DNA of 64,000 nucleotides from Roseomonas marmotae (GTDB lineage: Bacteria > Pseudomonadota > Alphaproteobacteria > Acetobacterales > Acetobacteraceae): NCBI RefSeq assembly GCF_017654485.1, contig NZ_CP061091.1, forward strand, positions 3,044,501 through 3,108,500, given 5' to 3'. Positions 1-8,332 of this stretch are shown here, in pieces. Under the pieces are notes generated by a model. That model did no database searches. It was not told the origin of the DNA and worked only from the letters and a program-made list of their open reading frames with translations. Both the position numbers and the translations under genes were made by a program. Every line of letters begins with the position of its first letter. Within the stretch, counting starts at the first letter, position 1.

Positions 1-1155
1 GACCGGCATGCCGCCGGGCTGGACCTGCTGCTGAGCCTGGACGCCGATTCCGCCATGTCCGCCCCCGCCGTGCTGCGGCTGGTGGCGATGATGGAGGCGG
101 ACCCGAAGCTGGCCATCCTGCAACAGCTCATCGCCGGCCGCCCGGCCGGGAGCACCTTCCCCCGCCTCTTTCAGTTCGGCATGCGCGCGGGCATGAGGAC
201 ATGGGCCGCGGGCCAGGACTGGTGGCAAGGGGATGAAGGCCCCTACTGGGGCCATAACGCCCTGCTGCGGATCGCCGCCTTCCGCGCCCATGCCCGGCTG
301 GACGACCTGCCCGGTGGCGAGACCCTGCTGAGCCATGACCAGATCGAGGCCGTGCGCCTGCATGCCGCCGGCTGGAAGGTGCGGTGCCTGCCCGACGATA
401 CCGGCAGCCTGGAAGCCAGTCCGCCCGCCATGCCGGAATTCCTGGTGCGGGACCGGCGCTGGGGTGCCGGCAACATGCAGTACTGGCGCCTGTTGCCGCT
501 GCCCTGGCTGAGGCCCCTGGGGCGCTGGCAACTGGCCCAGGCCATCCTGCTCTTCCTGACGGCGCCGCTCTGGCTGGTGCTTCTGGCGGCATCGGTCGGC
601 AATGCGGTGACGGGCGGCGGCGCCGGCACGCCGCCCGGCATGCTGGCCCTGCTGCTGGGCGCCACCTGGATGGCCTATTATGCCCCCAAGCTGACCGGCT
701 ATGCGGAGGCAATGATCAGCACGCCTGTGGCCGCCAGCTTCGGCGGGCGCGCGGCGGTGCTGCGGGGCGCCCTGGCGGAGATCGCCTTCACCACGTTCTT
801 CGAGCCCGTCAGCCTCGCCAGCAAAGGGTTGTTCCTGCTGGCACTGCCCTTCGGCGCCGGCGCGGGCTGGGCACCGCAGAACCGGGCGGCGCGTGGCGTG
901 GCCTGGCGTGACGCGGCGCGGCTGCTCTGGCCGCAGACAGTGCTGGGCGCGGCCGGCATGGCCATGCTGCTGGCCAGGGGCGGCACGGCGCCGCTTTGGG
1001 GAGCGCCCTTCCTGCTGCCGCTGCTGCTGGCCATCCCCTTCTGCGTCGCCACCGCCTCGGCCGGGCTCTCCGCCTGGATGCGGGCACGGCGCCTCTGCGC
1101 CACGCCCGAGGAGCTAGAAGGTCTTCAGCAGCCGGTCGATATAGTCCAGCTCTGA
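1..1155 (+). CDS. opgH: Glucans biosynthesis glucosyltransferase H, C-terminal part (5' end outside window)
   Basis: Inner-membrane family 2 glycosyltransferase that makes the beta-glucan backbone of osmoregulated periplasmic glucans. The reading frame is open from base 1 and the visible part is about 384 residues, roughly the last half of the family's usual length. It begins inside the catalytic domain with a DADS metal/sugar-nucleotide motif, then has an RDRRW motif (the Q/RxxRW acceptor-site motif of processive GT2 enzymes), and ends with a block of hydrophobic membrane segments. The ATG at base 55 is internal, not the start. The last 42 bases overlap, tail to tail, the end of the minus-strand gene that follows. 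Family assignment is from recognised motifs and the glycosyltransferase-plus-membrane layout. Confidence 0.88.
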   Translation, partial: DRHAAGLDLLLSLDADSAMSAPAVLRLVAMMEADPKLAILQQLIAGRPAGSTFPRLFQFGMRAGMRTWAAGQDWWQGDEGPYWGHNALLRIAAFRAHARLDDLPGGETLLSHDQIEAVRLHAAGWKVRCLPDDTGSLEASPPAMPEFLVRDRRWGAGNMQYWRLLPLPWLRPLGRWQLAQAILLFLTAPLWLVLLAASVGNAVTGGGAGTPPGMLALLLGATWMAYYAPKLTGYAEAMISTPVAASFGGRAAVLRGALAEIAFTTFFEPVSLASKGLFLLALPFGAGAGWAPQNRAARGVAWRDAARLLWPQTVLGAAGMAMLLARGGTAPLWGAPFLLPLLLAIPFCVATASAGLSAWMRARRLCATPEELEGLQQPVDIVQL

Positions 1156-3714
1156 CGGCGGGCGCTCCCGGTCCGCGCCACGGCGGCGCAGCTCTTCCTG
1201 GATCTCGCGCGTCCGCAGCGCCTCGGCCTCCCCGGGCACCACCGTATCGCTGCCGGTGTCATTGGCATTCGGCTCGGTGCGGGTGGGGCGGCCGAGCGGG
1301 TCGCGCCCGTCCCGCTGCCCCAGCCGCCGCTCCCCGCGCTGGCCGCCAGGGTCCATCCCCTGGCCGCGCCCGGCCTCGCCCTGGCCCTCGCCGCCTTCCT
1401 GCCCCTGCTGGCCCTGGCCGAACTGGCGCTCCATGGTCTGCGCCATCTGCTGGGCGCCTTCCTGCAGCTCGCGGATCGCCTGCTGCTGGTGCGGCGTGGC
1501 GTCGCCGCCCCCGCCCAGCGCCTCCTGCGCCTGCCGCATCGCCTGGTCGGCGCGGCCCAGGGCTTCCGGCACCTCGCCGGTCAGGTCGCCGAATTGCTGC
1601 ATCAACTCGCCCAGGGCACGGCGCAGGGCGCGCTGCTGGCGGGCATCGCTCTGTGCCTCGGCGGCGCGCTGCTGCCCATCGGCGCTCTCGCTTCCCTGGG
1701 GCTGCTGGTCCTGGCCGCGCTGCTGCTGCCGGAAAGGCGAATTCCGTTGCTGCTGCTGCTGCCCGCCCTCAGCCTGCTCCCGCTGGTTGGAGCGGTCCAG
1801 CATTTCGCCTTCCCGCTGCACCATGTCCTGGATGGCGCTCATCTGCTGCTCGCCCCGCTGGCGCTGCTGCGCCCGCTGGCGGTCGGTGGGGCCATGGCCC
1901 TGCCGCGCCATCTGCCCATTCTGCAGGGCATCCAGCATCTGCTCCAGCTCCGCCAGCTCCTGCTGCAGGTCGTCGGTGCGGCCTTCCCGCGCCGCCTCCT
2001 GCATCTCCTGCGTGCGGCGGTCCAGCTCCCGCGGGTCCATCATCCGGGCCTGCGGGTCCTGCGGCATGGCCTCGCCATTCTCACGCTGCAGCTGCTCGGC
2101 CAGGGCTTCCAGATGCTGGCGGATGGCTTCCCGCAGCTCCTGCACCCGCTGCTCCAGTTCCGCACGGCGCTCGGCATCCGGGGGCATGCGCTCGGCCTCG
2201 GCCAGGGCCTCGCGCAGCGCCTGCCGGGCCTCGGCCAGGGCGCGGGCGGTGCGGTTGGCGCGGCCTTCCTCCAGAGCTATGGCGGTCTGCCACATCAGGC
2301 CCTGCACCTCGTCCACCGCCTCCGGCCGCCGGTCGCGCGTCAGGCGATGCCGGGCGCTCCGCAGGGCCAGGAAGGTGGTCACGTCATTCTCGAAGGCATC
2401 GGGGCGGCTGGAAAGCTCATCCAGCCCGCGCGCCGCGGGCCGCCGGGCCAGCGGGTCCAGGGACAGCGCCTTCCGCAACGCCGCCAGCCGCTGCGCCACC
2501 GGGTGGCTGAAGCGGCGTTCCGGCAGGTCCAGCCCGGCGAATTCCGACTGCCCCTCCTGCCCGGCGTTGTCACGCGCCAGCAGGCGCACCCGCACCGGCA
2601 GGCCGGCCCAGGGATGGGCGGAAAGATCGGGCTGGGCCACGCCTCGCGGCTGCCTCGCATCGCCGGGGATCGGCAGGCTCAGGACCAGCGGCGGCGCGTC
2701 CGGGCGTGCGGCCAGGGTGATCTCGGCGCGGGCGCTGGCCACGCCCCAGTCGTCCTCAGCCCGCCAGGGCAGGCGGATGGCCAGGCCCCGCGCGGCGGCT
2801 GCCGGCGGCTCCACGAAGGCGATGCGCGGGGGCAGGTCGATCTGGGTGGAGATGCTCCACTGCGCCAGCTCCTGGCCATCCCGCAGGATGACGATCCGTC
2901 TGGCACTCTCCAGCGGTGCCTCGGCGGCGAAGCTGGCGGCATCGAGCGCCCGGAACGGCGTGGCCTCCTCGCCCAGCCGCAGTTCCGGCACGCCGCCCCT
3001 GCCGCCGGAGAGCGAGACCTGCAGGCGGCTGCCGGCGGGCACCGTCAGGGCGCCGCCTTCCGGCGGCAGGAAGACCGGCGCGGCACCGGTATAGGCGGGT
3101 GGCGAGATCCACGCCTCCAGCCGCAGCGCCGGGACGGGCACGGGCGCGCCAAGGGCGGGCTGGAAGGCGCGGCGCAGACGCTCGGGCGTTTCCTCCCCGG
3201 CCACCACTACGGCGGCGGCCAGCGCCACCAGCAGGCCCAGACGCAGGCCGCGCCGATCCCGCGCCGCAAGGCCGGGGCGTGGCGCACCCACCCGCAGGCG
3301 GGAAAGGGCCGCCACCGCGCGGGCCTGATGCACCTGCCACAGCGCGAGGGCCACCGGGTCCTGGGTGGCGGGGCGGTCTGTCAGGGTCGAGAGCGGACGA
3401 TGCGGCAGGCCGGATTCCCGCTCCAGCCGGCGGTCGGCGGTGGGAAGCTGCGGCAGGGCGAAGCCCCGTATGGCCTTCCAGGCCGTCCAGCCCAGGGCAG
3501 CGATGAAGAGGGCCAGCAGCACCAGATGCAGCCAGCCCGGCAAAACCAGGAAGACACCGGAAAGCGCGAGTACCGCAAAGAGCCCGGCCACCCCCAGCAC
3601 GGGCCAGAGGCGGGGCCAGAGCTCCTCCCAGGCCAGCGCGAGCCACGCGAGCCGCCGCCCGCGCGAGAGACGGCGGGAGAGCGGGTCGCGCGGTGCCTGC
3701 ATCAGTCGAGCCAC
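1114..3714 (-). CDS. TIGR02302 / DUF4175 family membrane protein
   Basis: A large alphaproteobacterial membrane protein of unknown function, 866 residues. Two hydrophobic segments lie at about residues 36-77 and a third at about 155-175. A periplasmic-looking central region follows. The C-terminal half, from about residue 480, is very rich in Gln, Glu and Arg, has strong coiled-coil character, and ends in a low-complexity Gly/Gln/Arg tract. The start overlaps the end of lysA by 13 bases, so the two are probably translated together. The argH-lptM-lysA-TIGR02302 order is common in alphaproteobacteria, which supports the call. The 3' end overlaps opgH antisense by 42 bases. I cannot assign a biochemical activity. 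Confidence 0.8.
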   Translation of the reverse strand: MARLMQAPRDPLSRRLSRGRRLAWLALAWEELWPRLWPVLGVAGLFAVLALSGVFLVLPGWLHLVLLALFIAALGWTAWKAIRGFALPQLPTADRRLERESGLPHRPLSTLTDRPATQDPVALALWQVHQARAVAALSRLRVGAPRPGLAARDRRGLRLGLLVALAAAVVVAGEETPERLRRAFQPALGAPVPVPALRLEAWISPPAYTGAAPVFLPPEGGALTVPAGSRLQVSLSGGRGGVPELRLGEEATPFRALDAASFAAEAPLESARRIVILRDGQELAQWSISTQIDLPPRIAFVEPPAAAARGLAIRLPWRAEDDWGVASARAEITLAARPDAPPLVLSLPIPGDARQPRGVAQPDLSAHPWAGLPVRVRLLARDNAGQEGQSEFAGLDLPERRFSHPVAQRLAALRKALSLDPLARRPAARGLDELSSRPDAFENDVTTFLALRSARHRLTRDRRPEAVDEVQGLMWQTAIALEEGRANRTARALAEARQALREALAEAERMPPDAERRAELEQRVQELREAIRQHLEALAEQLQRENGEAMPQDPQARMMDPRELDRRTQEMQEAAREGRTDDLQQELAELEQMLDALQNGQMARQGHGPTDRQRAQQRQRGEQQMSAIQDMVQREGEMLDRSNQREQAEGGQQQQQRNSPFRQQQRGQDQQPQGSESADGQQRAAEAQSDARQQRALRRALGELMQQFGDLTGEVPEALGRADQAMRQAQEALGGGGDATPHQQQAIRELQEGAQQMAQTMERQFGQGQQGQEGGEGQGEAGRGQGMDPGGQRGERRLGQRDGRDPLGRPTRTEPNANDTGSDTVVPGEAEALRTREIQEELRRRGADRERPPSELDYIDRLLKTF

Positions 3715-5042
3715 TCCGGGATGCGCTGATGAGCCAGCAGTTCCTCATGGGTCTGGCGGCGGCGCACCAGGGCGGCGCGGGCACCGTCCACCAGGACCTC
3801 GGCCGCCAGGGGGCGGGCGTTGTAGGTGCTGCTCATGACAGCACCATAGGCACCGGCATCCAGGATTGCGACCAGATCCTTGGGCGCCATGGCCGGCATC
3901 AGCCGCGCTTTCGCGAATGTGTCCCCGCTCTCGCAGACCGGGCCGACGATATCGGCCGGCGAGAGCGGCGCCTTCTGCGCCAGCGGGGAGACGGGCATGA
4001 TGCCGTGCCAGGCGTCATACATCGCCGGGCGGGCCAGGTCGTTCATGGCGGCGTCCAGCACCAGGAAGCGCCGGGCCGTGCCCTGTTTCTGCAACACCAC
4101 CGAGGCCAGCAGCACGCCGGCGGGGCCGACCAGCCAGCGGCCGGGCTCCAGCATCACCGGCAGGCCAAGCGCGCCGAGGGTCGAGCTGATGGCGCCGGCC
4201 AGGGCCTCCGGCGTCGGCGCCGGCTCGTCACGATAGGGGATGCCGAGGCCGCCGCCACAATCCACCCGCTCCACCGGCAGGCCCTGGGCGCGCAGCGCAT
4301 GGATCATCTCGGCCAGCCGGGCATAGGCGGCGCGATAGGCGGACATGCCGTCGGTGATCTGGCTGCCGATATGCGTGGCGATGCCGATCGGGCGGATACC
4401 CGGCAGCGCGGCCATGCGCGCATAGAGCGCGGGCGCGTCCTCGAAGGCGATGCCGAACTTGTTCTCGGCCTTGCCGGTGGTGATCTTGGCGTGGGTACGG
4501 GCATCCACATCCGGGTTCACGCGCAGGGAGACCGGGGCCTCGATACCCATGCCGGCGGCGATCCCGGAGATCATGGCGATCTCCTCGGCGCTCTCGGCGT
4601 TCAACTGGTAGATGCCGGCTTCCAGAGCGAAGCGGATCTCGGCCGGGGCCTTGCCCACGCCGGAGAAGACCGTGGCCCCTGCGGGAATGCCGGCGACCAT
4701 GGTGGCGCGCAGCTCGCCCGCGCTGACGATATCGGCGCCCGCGCCCTCGGCCCGCAGCACCCGCAGCACGGCCTGGTTGTCATTGGCCTTGGCGGCGTAG
4801 TGGATGCCGGCATTCAGCCCCGCCGCCTCCAGCGCCGCCTTCAGCGCGCGGTAGCGGCGGCGCAGCGTATTGGCGGAATAGACCCAGGTGGGGGTGCCAT
4901 GCTCGGCGGCGATGCGCGCGAGCGGCACCTCCTCCATCATCAGCCCGTCATAGGCATGGAGGGAAAGGGCCGTGCGCTGGGCGAGCAGATCGGCGAAGGT
5001 CGGGTCGGCGCTGGTGGGCGCCAGGGAAAGGGCGGTGGCCAT
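3702..5042 (-). CDS. lysA: Diaminopimelate decarboxylase
   Basis: Last step of lysine synthesis: PLP-dependent decarboxylation of meso-diaminopimelate, in the cytoplasm. The protein has the fold type III alanine-racemase-like barrel with the PLP lysine in YAAKAN, a Gly-rich phosphate loop (GGGLGIPY), the EPGR motif, and the CESGD motif with the active-site cysteine from the second subunit. I chose the ATG at 5042 (446 residues). A start 14 codons upstream, at 5084, is possible but adds a sequence unlike the family. No strong ribosome binding site is visible for either. It is separated from argH and lptM by a plus-strand gene, so it probably has its own promoter, and it overlaps the downstream TIGR02302 gene. 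Confidence 0.93.
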   Translation of the reverse strand: MATALSLAPTSADPTFADLLAQRTALSLHAYDGLMMEEVPLARIAAEHGTPTWVYSANTLRRRYRALKAALEAAGLNAGIHYAAKANDNQAVLRVLRAEGAGADIVSAGELRATMVAGIPAGATVFSGVGKAPAEIRFALEAGIYQLNAESAEEIAMISGIAAGMGIEAPVSLRVNPDVDARTHAKITTGKAENKFGIAFEDAPALYARMAALPGIRPIGIATHIGSQITDGMSAYRAAYARLAEMIHALRAQGLPVERVDCGGGLGIPYRDEPAPTPEALAGAISSTLGALGLPVMLEPGRWLVGPAGVLLASVVLQKQGTARRFLVLDAAMNDLARPAMYDAWHGIMPVSPLAQKAPLSPADIVGPVCESGDTFAKARLMPAMAPKDLVAILDAGAYGAVMSSTYNARPLAAEVLVDGARAALVRRRQTHEELLAHQRIPEWLD

Positions 5043-5140
5043 GGCGCTTATTAAGGCGCTGCATGGGCGGGATGGAAGCTTCACGCCCGCAAGCCAGCGG
5101 TGTGGGCAGCGGAATCAGGGAAAAGCCCCTAATCTCGGGC

Positions 5141-5671
5141 ATGGCCGAAGCTCCACTGATCCTGACACTCCAGTTCGACGTCGCCAGCTTCACGCGGCTG
5201 GACGCGCTCCGGCGAGCGCATATCCCGCCGGAGCGGAACCACCTGCCCGCTCATCTGACGCTGTTCCACGCCCTCCCGGGGGCCATGCTGGCGGAAATCG
5301 GCGCCAATCTGGCGACGGTCGCGGCGGGCGCGCCGCCACTGCCGCTGCGGTTCGCCGGGCTACGCAGCCTGGGGCGCGGTGTCGCCTTCAGCGTGGAAAG
5401 CCCAGCGCTGGCGGGGCTGCGCGGGCTGCTGGCCTCGGCCTGGCACGACATGCTGGGACCGCAGGACCGCCAGGGCTTCCGCCCGCATGTCACGGTGCAG
5501 AACAAGGTGGAGCCCGCTGCCGCCCGCGCCCTGCTGGCGGAGCTGGAAGCCGGCTTCACCCCCTGGGATGGCCAGGGGGTGGCGCTGCTGCTCTGGCATT
5601 ACCGCGGCGGGCCCTGGGAGCCCGCCGGCAGCTTTCCCCTCAGCGGCTCGGATAGACCCGGGGATAGGTGA
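5141..5671 (+). CDS. 2'-5' RNA ligase family protein (2H phosphoesterase)
   Basis: A 176-residue member of the 2H superfamily, whose proteins hydrolyse or ligate 2'-5' linked or cyclic nucleotide phosphates. The two signature H-x-T motifs are present: HLTL near residue 40 and HVTV near residue 115, as expected for one active site made from two repeats. The ATG at 5141 was chosen because the protein then begins directly with a beta-strand (LILTLQFD). The frame stays open upstream to an ATG at 5063. It lies on the opposite strand between lptM and lysA, and its last 32 bases overlap the end of the lptM-like gene. The physiological substrate is unknown. Confidence 0.82.
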   Translation: MAEAPLILTLQFDVASFTRLDALRRAHIPPERNHLPAHLTLFHALPGAMLAEIGANLATVAAGAPPLPLRFAGLRSLGRGVAFSVESPALAGLRGLLASAWHDMLGPQDRQGFRPHVTVQNKVEPAAARALLAELEAGFTPWDGQGVALLLWHYRGGPWEPAGSFPLSGSDRPGDR

Positions 5672-5777
5672 TCTCTTCCGGCGGCCCCGGCGGATGCACA
5701 GGGCCCGGCCGGCCGCAGGCGGCCAGCAGGGCGGCAGCCGCCAGCAGCACCAGGATGCCGCGTGAAGTCTTCCTCAT
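5640..5777 (-). CDS. lptM: LptM-like small lipoprotein
   Basis: A 45-residue lipoprotein. It has a short basic N-terminus, a hydrophobic stretch, and a lipobox ending LLAAC followed by Gly-Arg, with the lipidated Cys at residue 21. The mature part is short and Pro-rich. Its ATG overlaps the argH stop codon in an ATGA arrangement, so it is translationally coupled to argH. Small lipoproteins at this site, beside argH and lysA, belong to the LptM/YifL group, which helps mature the LPS translocon LptDE. The function is inferred from size, lipobox and neighbourhood, as the mature sequence is too short for more. The 3' end overlaps the convergent 2H phosphoesterase gene. Confidence 0.7.
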   Translation of the reverse strand: MRKTSRGILVLLAAAALLAACGRPGPVHPPGPPEEITYPRVYPSR

Positions 5778-7174
5778 GCCAGACGCTCCCGCCATTCGGC
5801 CGCCATGCGGCGCACATTGACCGGCGCCGTGCCGCCATAGGAGGTGCGGGAGGCCACAGAGGCCTCGACCGTCAGCACCTGGAAGACGCCGCTGTGGATG
5901 CGCGGCTCCTCCAGCTGCATCTCCTCCAGCGTCAATTCCGCCAGGTCCACCCCACGCGCCTCCGCCTTGGCAACGAGGCGGCCCGTGACGTGATGGGCGT
6001 CGCGGAAGGGCATCCGCAGCTCCCGCACCAGCCAGTCCGCGAGGTCGGTGGCGGTGGAGAAGCCGGCGCCCGCCGCTTCCCGCAGCCGGGCCACGTCGGG
6101 CTTCATGTCCCGCACCATGCCGGCGGTCGCGGCCAGGGCCAGGGCCATGGTCTCGGCGGCGTCGAAGATGCCTTCCTTGTCCTCCTGCATGTCCTTGCCA
6201 TAGGTCAGGGGCAGGCCCTTCATCACCGTCAGCAGGCCGACCAGCGCGCCGGCCACGCGGCCGGTCTTGGCCCGCACCAGCTCCGCCGCGTCCGGGTTGC
6301 GCTTCTGCGGCATGATGGAGCTGCCGGTCGTATAGGCGTCGGACAGCTTCACGAAGCCGAAATAGGGGTTGGTCCAGAGCACGATCTCTTCCGCGAAGCG
6401 GGAGAGATGGGTGGCGCAGATGGCCAGGGCCGCCAGGAACTCCATGGCGAAGTCACGGCTGGCGACCGCGTCCAGGCTGTTGCGCATCGGCCCGTCGAAG
6501 CCCAGCGCGGCGGCCGTCATATGCCGGTCGATGGGGAAGCCGGAGCCGCAGAGCGCGGCGGCGCCGAGCGGCGACTGGTTCATGCGCGCCCGGCAGTCGC
6601 CGAGGCGGGAGCGGTCGCGGCCCAGCATCTCCACATAGGCCAGCAGGTGGTGGCCCAGCGTGGTGGGCTGCGCCGGCTGCAGGTGGGTGAAGCCGGGCAT
6701 CACCGTGGCGGCGTGCTCATCCGCCCGCTCCACCAGCGCCTGCATCAGGTCGGCGATCTGGCCGTCCAGCCCGTCGATCGCGTCCCGCACCCAGAGGCGC
6801 ACATCCAGCGCCACCTGGTCGTTCCGGCTGCGCGCCGTGTGCAGGCGCTTGCCGGCCTCGCCGATCCGCTCGGTCAGGCGCGCCTCGATATTCATGTGGA
6901 TATCCTCCAGCGCCTCGCTGAAGGGGAAGGTGCCGTTCTCGATCTCCTGGCCGATCGCGTTCAGGCCTTCCTTGATCGCGGCCTCGTCATCGGCGGAAAT
7001 GATGCCCACATGGCGCAGCATGGCTGCGTGAGCCAGGCTGCCGCGGATATCCTGCCGCCACATTTTGCGGTCGAAGCCGATGGAGGCATTGATCGCCTCC
7101 ATGATGGCCGAGGGTCCGCCGCTATAACGGCCGCCCCACTGCTGGTTGCCCTGGCTGCGCTGCTGAGTGGACAA
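5774..7174 (-). CDS. argH: Argininosuccinate lyase
   Basis: Final step of arginine synthesis: splits argininosuccinate into arginine and fumarate. At 466 residues it is full length. The fumarate-lyase superfamily signature [11 protein letters not shown], with its catalytic serine loop, lies at about residues 285-295. Other family blocks are TARSRNDQ and the HLQPAQPTT helix. It is divergent from the TlpA-like gene: the two start codons are only 15 bases apart, so their promoters must overlap the other gene or lie very close. The downstream lptM-like gene starts within the argH stop codon. Confidence 0.96.
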   Translation of the reverse strand: MSTQQRSQGNQQWGGRYSGGPSAIMEAINASIGFDRKMWRQDIRGSLAHAAMLRHVGIISADDEAAIKEGLNAIGQEIENGTFPFSEALEDIHMNIEARLTERIGEAGKRLHTARSRNDQVALDVRLWVRDAIDGLDGQIADLMQALVERADEHAATVMPGFTHLQPAQPTTLGHHLLAYVEMLGRDRSRLGDCRARMNQSPLGAAALCGSGFPIDRHMTAAALGFDGPMRNSLDAVASRDFAMEFLAALAICATHLSRFAEEIVLWTNPYFGFVKLSDAYTTGSSIMPQKRNPDAAELVRAKTGRVAGALVGLLTVMKGLPLTYGKDMQEDKEGIFDAAETMALALAATAGMVRDMKPDVARLREAAGAGFSTATDLADWLVRELRMPFRDAHHVTGRLVAKAEARGVDLAELTLEEMQLEEPRIHSGVFQVLTVEASVASRTSYGGTAPVNVRRMAAEWRERLA

Positions 7175-7189
7175 GGAAGGATATGCCTC

Positions 7190-7729
7190 GTGTTGCCGAT
7201 CGGACGCCGCCCGCTTCTTTCGTCGCTGGCTGCTGGGGCGACCCTAACCACGCTGGTTCCAGCACGGCAAGGGATGGCTGCTGCCAGAACGCTGGAACCG
7301 GTCGAGCCTAAGCCGCTGCCGCCACTGCGTTTCACCGATGCGGAGGGCAAGCCCTACGACCTCGGCGCCTTCCCCGGGCAGATGCTGCTGATCAATCTCT
7401 GGGCCACCTGGTGCCCGCCCTGCGTGAAGGAAATGCCATCCCTGGAGCGGGCGCAGGACGCCCTGAAGGACGAGGGCTGGACGGTGCTCCCCCTCTCCTC
7501 CGACCGTGGCGGCCGGGAGAAGGTAGAGCCTTTCTACAAGCGCATCGGGCTGAAGAGCCTGGGCATCTGGCTTGACCCGCAGAACACGGTCGCGCGGGCC
7601 CTGGGCGCGCGGGGGCTGCCGACGACCATCGTGGTGGACCGCCAGCAGCGGGAAGTGGCGCGGCTGGAAGGCGAGGCCGAATGGGATTCGTCTTCCATGC
7701 TGGAAGCCCTGCGCAAGCTGGGCGGCTGA
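7190..7729 (+). CDS. TlpA-family thiol:disulfide interchange protein
   Basis: A 179-residue exported thioredoxin-like reductant. The N-terminus is basic and then hydrophobic, like an uncleaved anchor or signal peptide. The thioredoxin fold follows with the redox motif WCPPC near residue 73 and the cis-Pro strand GLPTT. I chose a GTG start at 7190 because an AAGGAAGG ribosome binding site lies 9 bases upstream, and no ATG in this frame precedes the signal-like segment. TlpA proteins reduce periplasmic disulfides, often for cytochrome c or cytochrome oxidase assembly. The gene beside argH is typical in Rhodospirillales. It ends 2 bases before a convergent minus-strand gene. Confidence 0.85.
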   Translation: MLPIGRRPLLSSLAAGATLTTLVPARQGMAAARTLEPVEPKPLPPLRFTDAEGKPYDLGAFPGQMLLINLWATWCPPCVKEMPSLERAQDALKDEGWTVLPLSSDRGGREKVEPFYKRIGLKSLGIWLDPQNTVARALGARGLPTTIVVDRQQREVARLEGEAEWDSSSMLEALRKLGG

Positions 7730-7731
7730 AT

Positions 7732-8160
7732 TCAGCCGTCCTGGCGTGTCTGCGTGCCGGCGGCGCGTCTGACGGCAGGATGGCGACGCAACATATCGGC
7801 CCGCTTCATGAGCAGCCCCTCTGGCCCGCCCCCGCCCTGGCTGCGGGAGCGGGCCATATCCTCCTGCCGGGCGATCTCCCGGTTCAACCGCTTCAGCGCG
7901 GAAGCGAAGATCTCCTTCTTGCGGGTCACGCCGTTCTCGCCCACCGGATCCAGGCCGCGCGGCTCCGCCTTGCCGCGCAGCGCGCGCCGCCGGTCACGCG
8001 CCATGTCCCGCGCCTTGTCATGGAACTGACGGAGCGACTTCGCCAGCGCGATCAGCTCCGGCCGCTCCATGCTGCAGATGGCGGGGTAATAGGACCGGGA
8101 CACCACCTCGAACTCATCGGCCGTCAGGATACGGCGCTGGACGACAATGGGTTCGCTCAT
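7732..8160 (-). CDS. Conserved hypothetical protein, basic and helical
   Basis: A 142-residue cytoplasmic protein I do not recognise. It has no signal peptide and no membrane segment. The sequence is rich in Arg, Lys, Glu and Ala. A central basic block near residues 53-75 is followed by helices with coiled-coil character. The ATG at 8160 is preceded by AAAGGAG at good spacing. An upstream in-frame start at 8232 exists but gives an unlikely sequence. It converges on the TlpA-like gene with a 2-base gap and is divergent from the amidase gene. An RNA-binding or ribosome-associated role would fit the charge pattern, but that is a guess. Confidence 0.6.
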   Translation of the reverse strand: MSEPIVVQRRILTADEFEVVSRSYYPAICSMERPELIALAKSLRQFHDKARDMARDRRRALRGKAEPRGLDPVGENGVTRKKEIFASALKRLNREIARQEDMARSRSQGGGGPEGLLMKRADMLRRHPAVRRAAGTQTRQDG

Positions 8161-8332
8161 GGTGTGCTCCTTTACTGTTGCGGCGGTCGCTGGCCCGGCC
8201 TCGCGCCGGCACCTGCCCGCAGGACAGAACATGACAAACTCTCCATGTTCCGTCCGGTTTCGGGCTCACTCCTCTCGACGCCATTCCTGTCTTGGCCAAG
8301 ACTGTCCGCCACGCTGACGAGGATCACATGGC

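Noticed and set aside
128..712. Long antisense and alternative-frame ORFs, here opposite opgH and across the whole window
   Set aside because: High G+C lets many frames stay open. The products are Arg/Ala/Pro-rich with no family motif, and the true gene frames with motifs occupy the same DNA.
1489..3729. A 746-codon plus-strand frame opposite the TIGR02302 gene
   Set aside because: It is a low-complexity Leu/Gly/Arg reading of the opposite strand. The minus-strand protein has membrane segments and coiled coils of a known family and overlaps lysA as expected.
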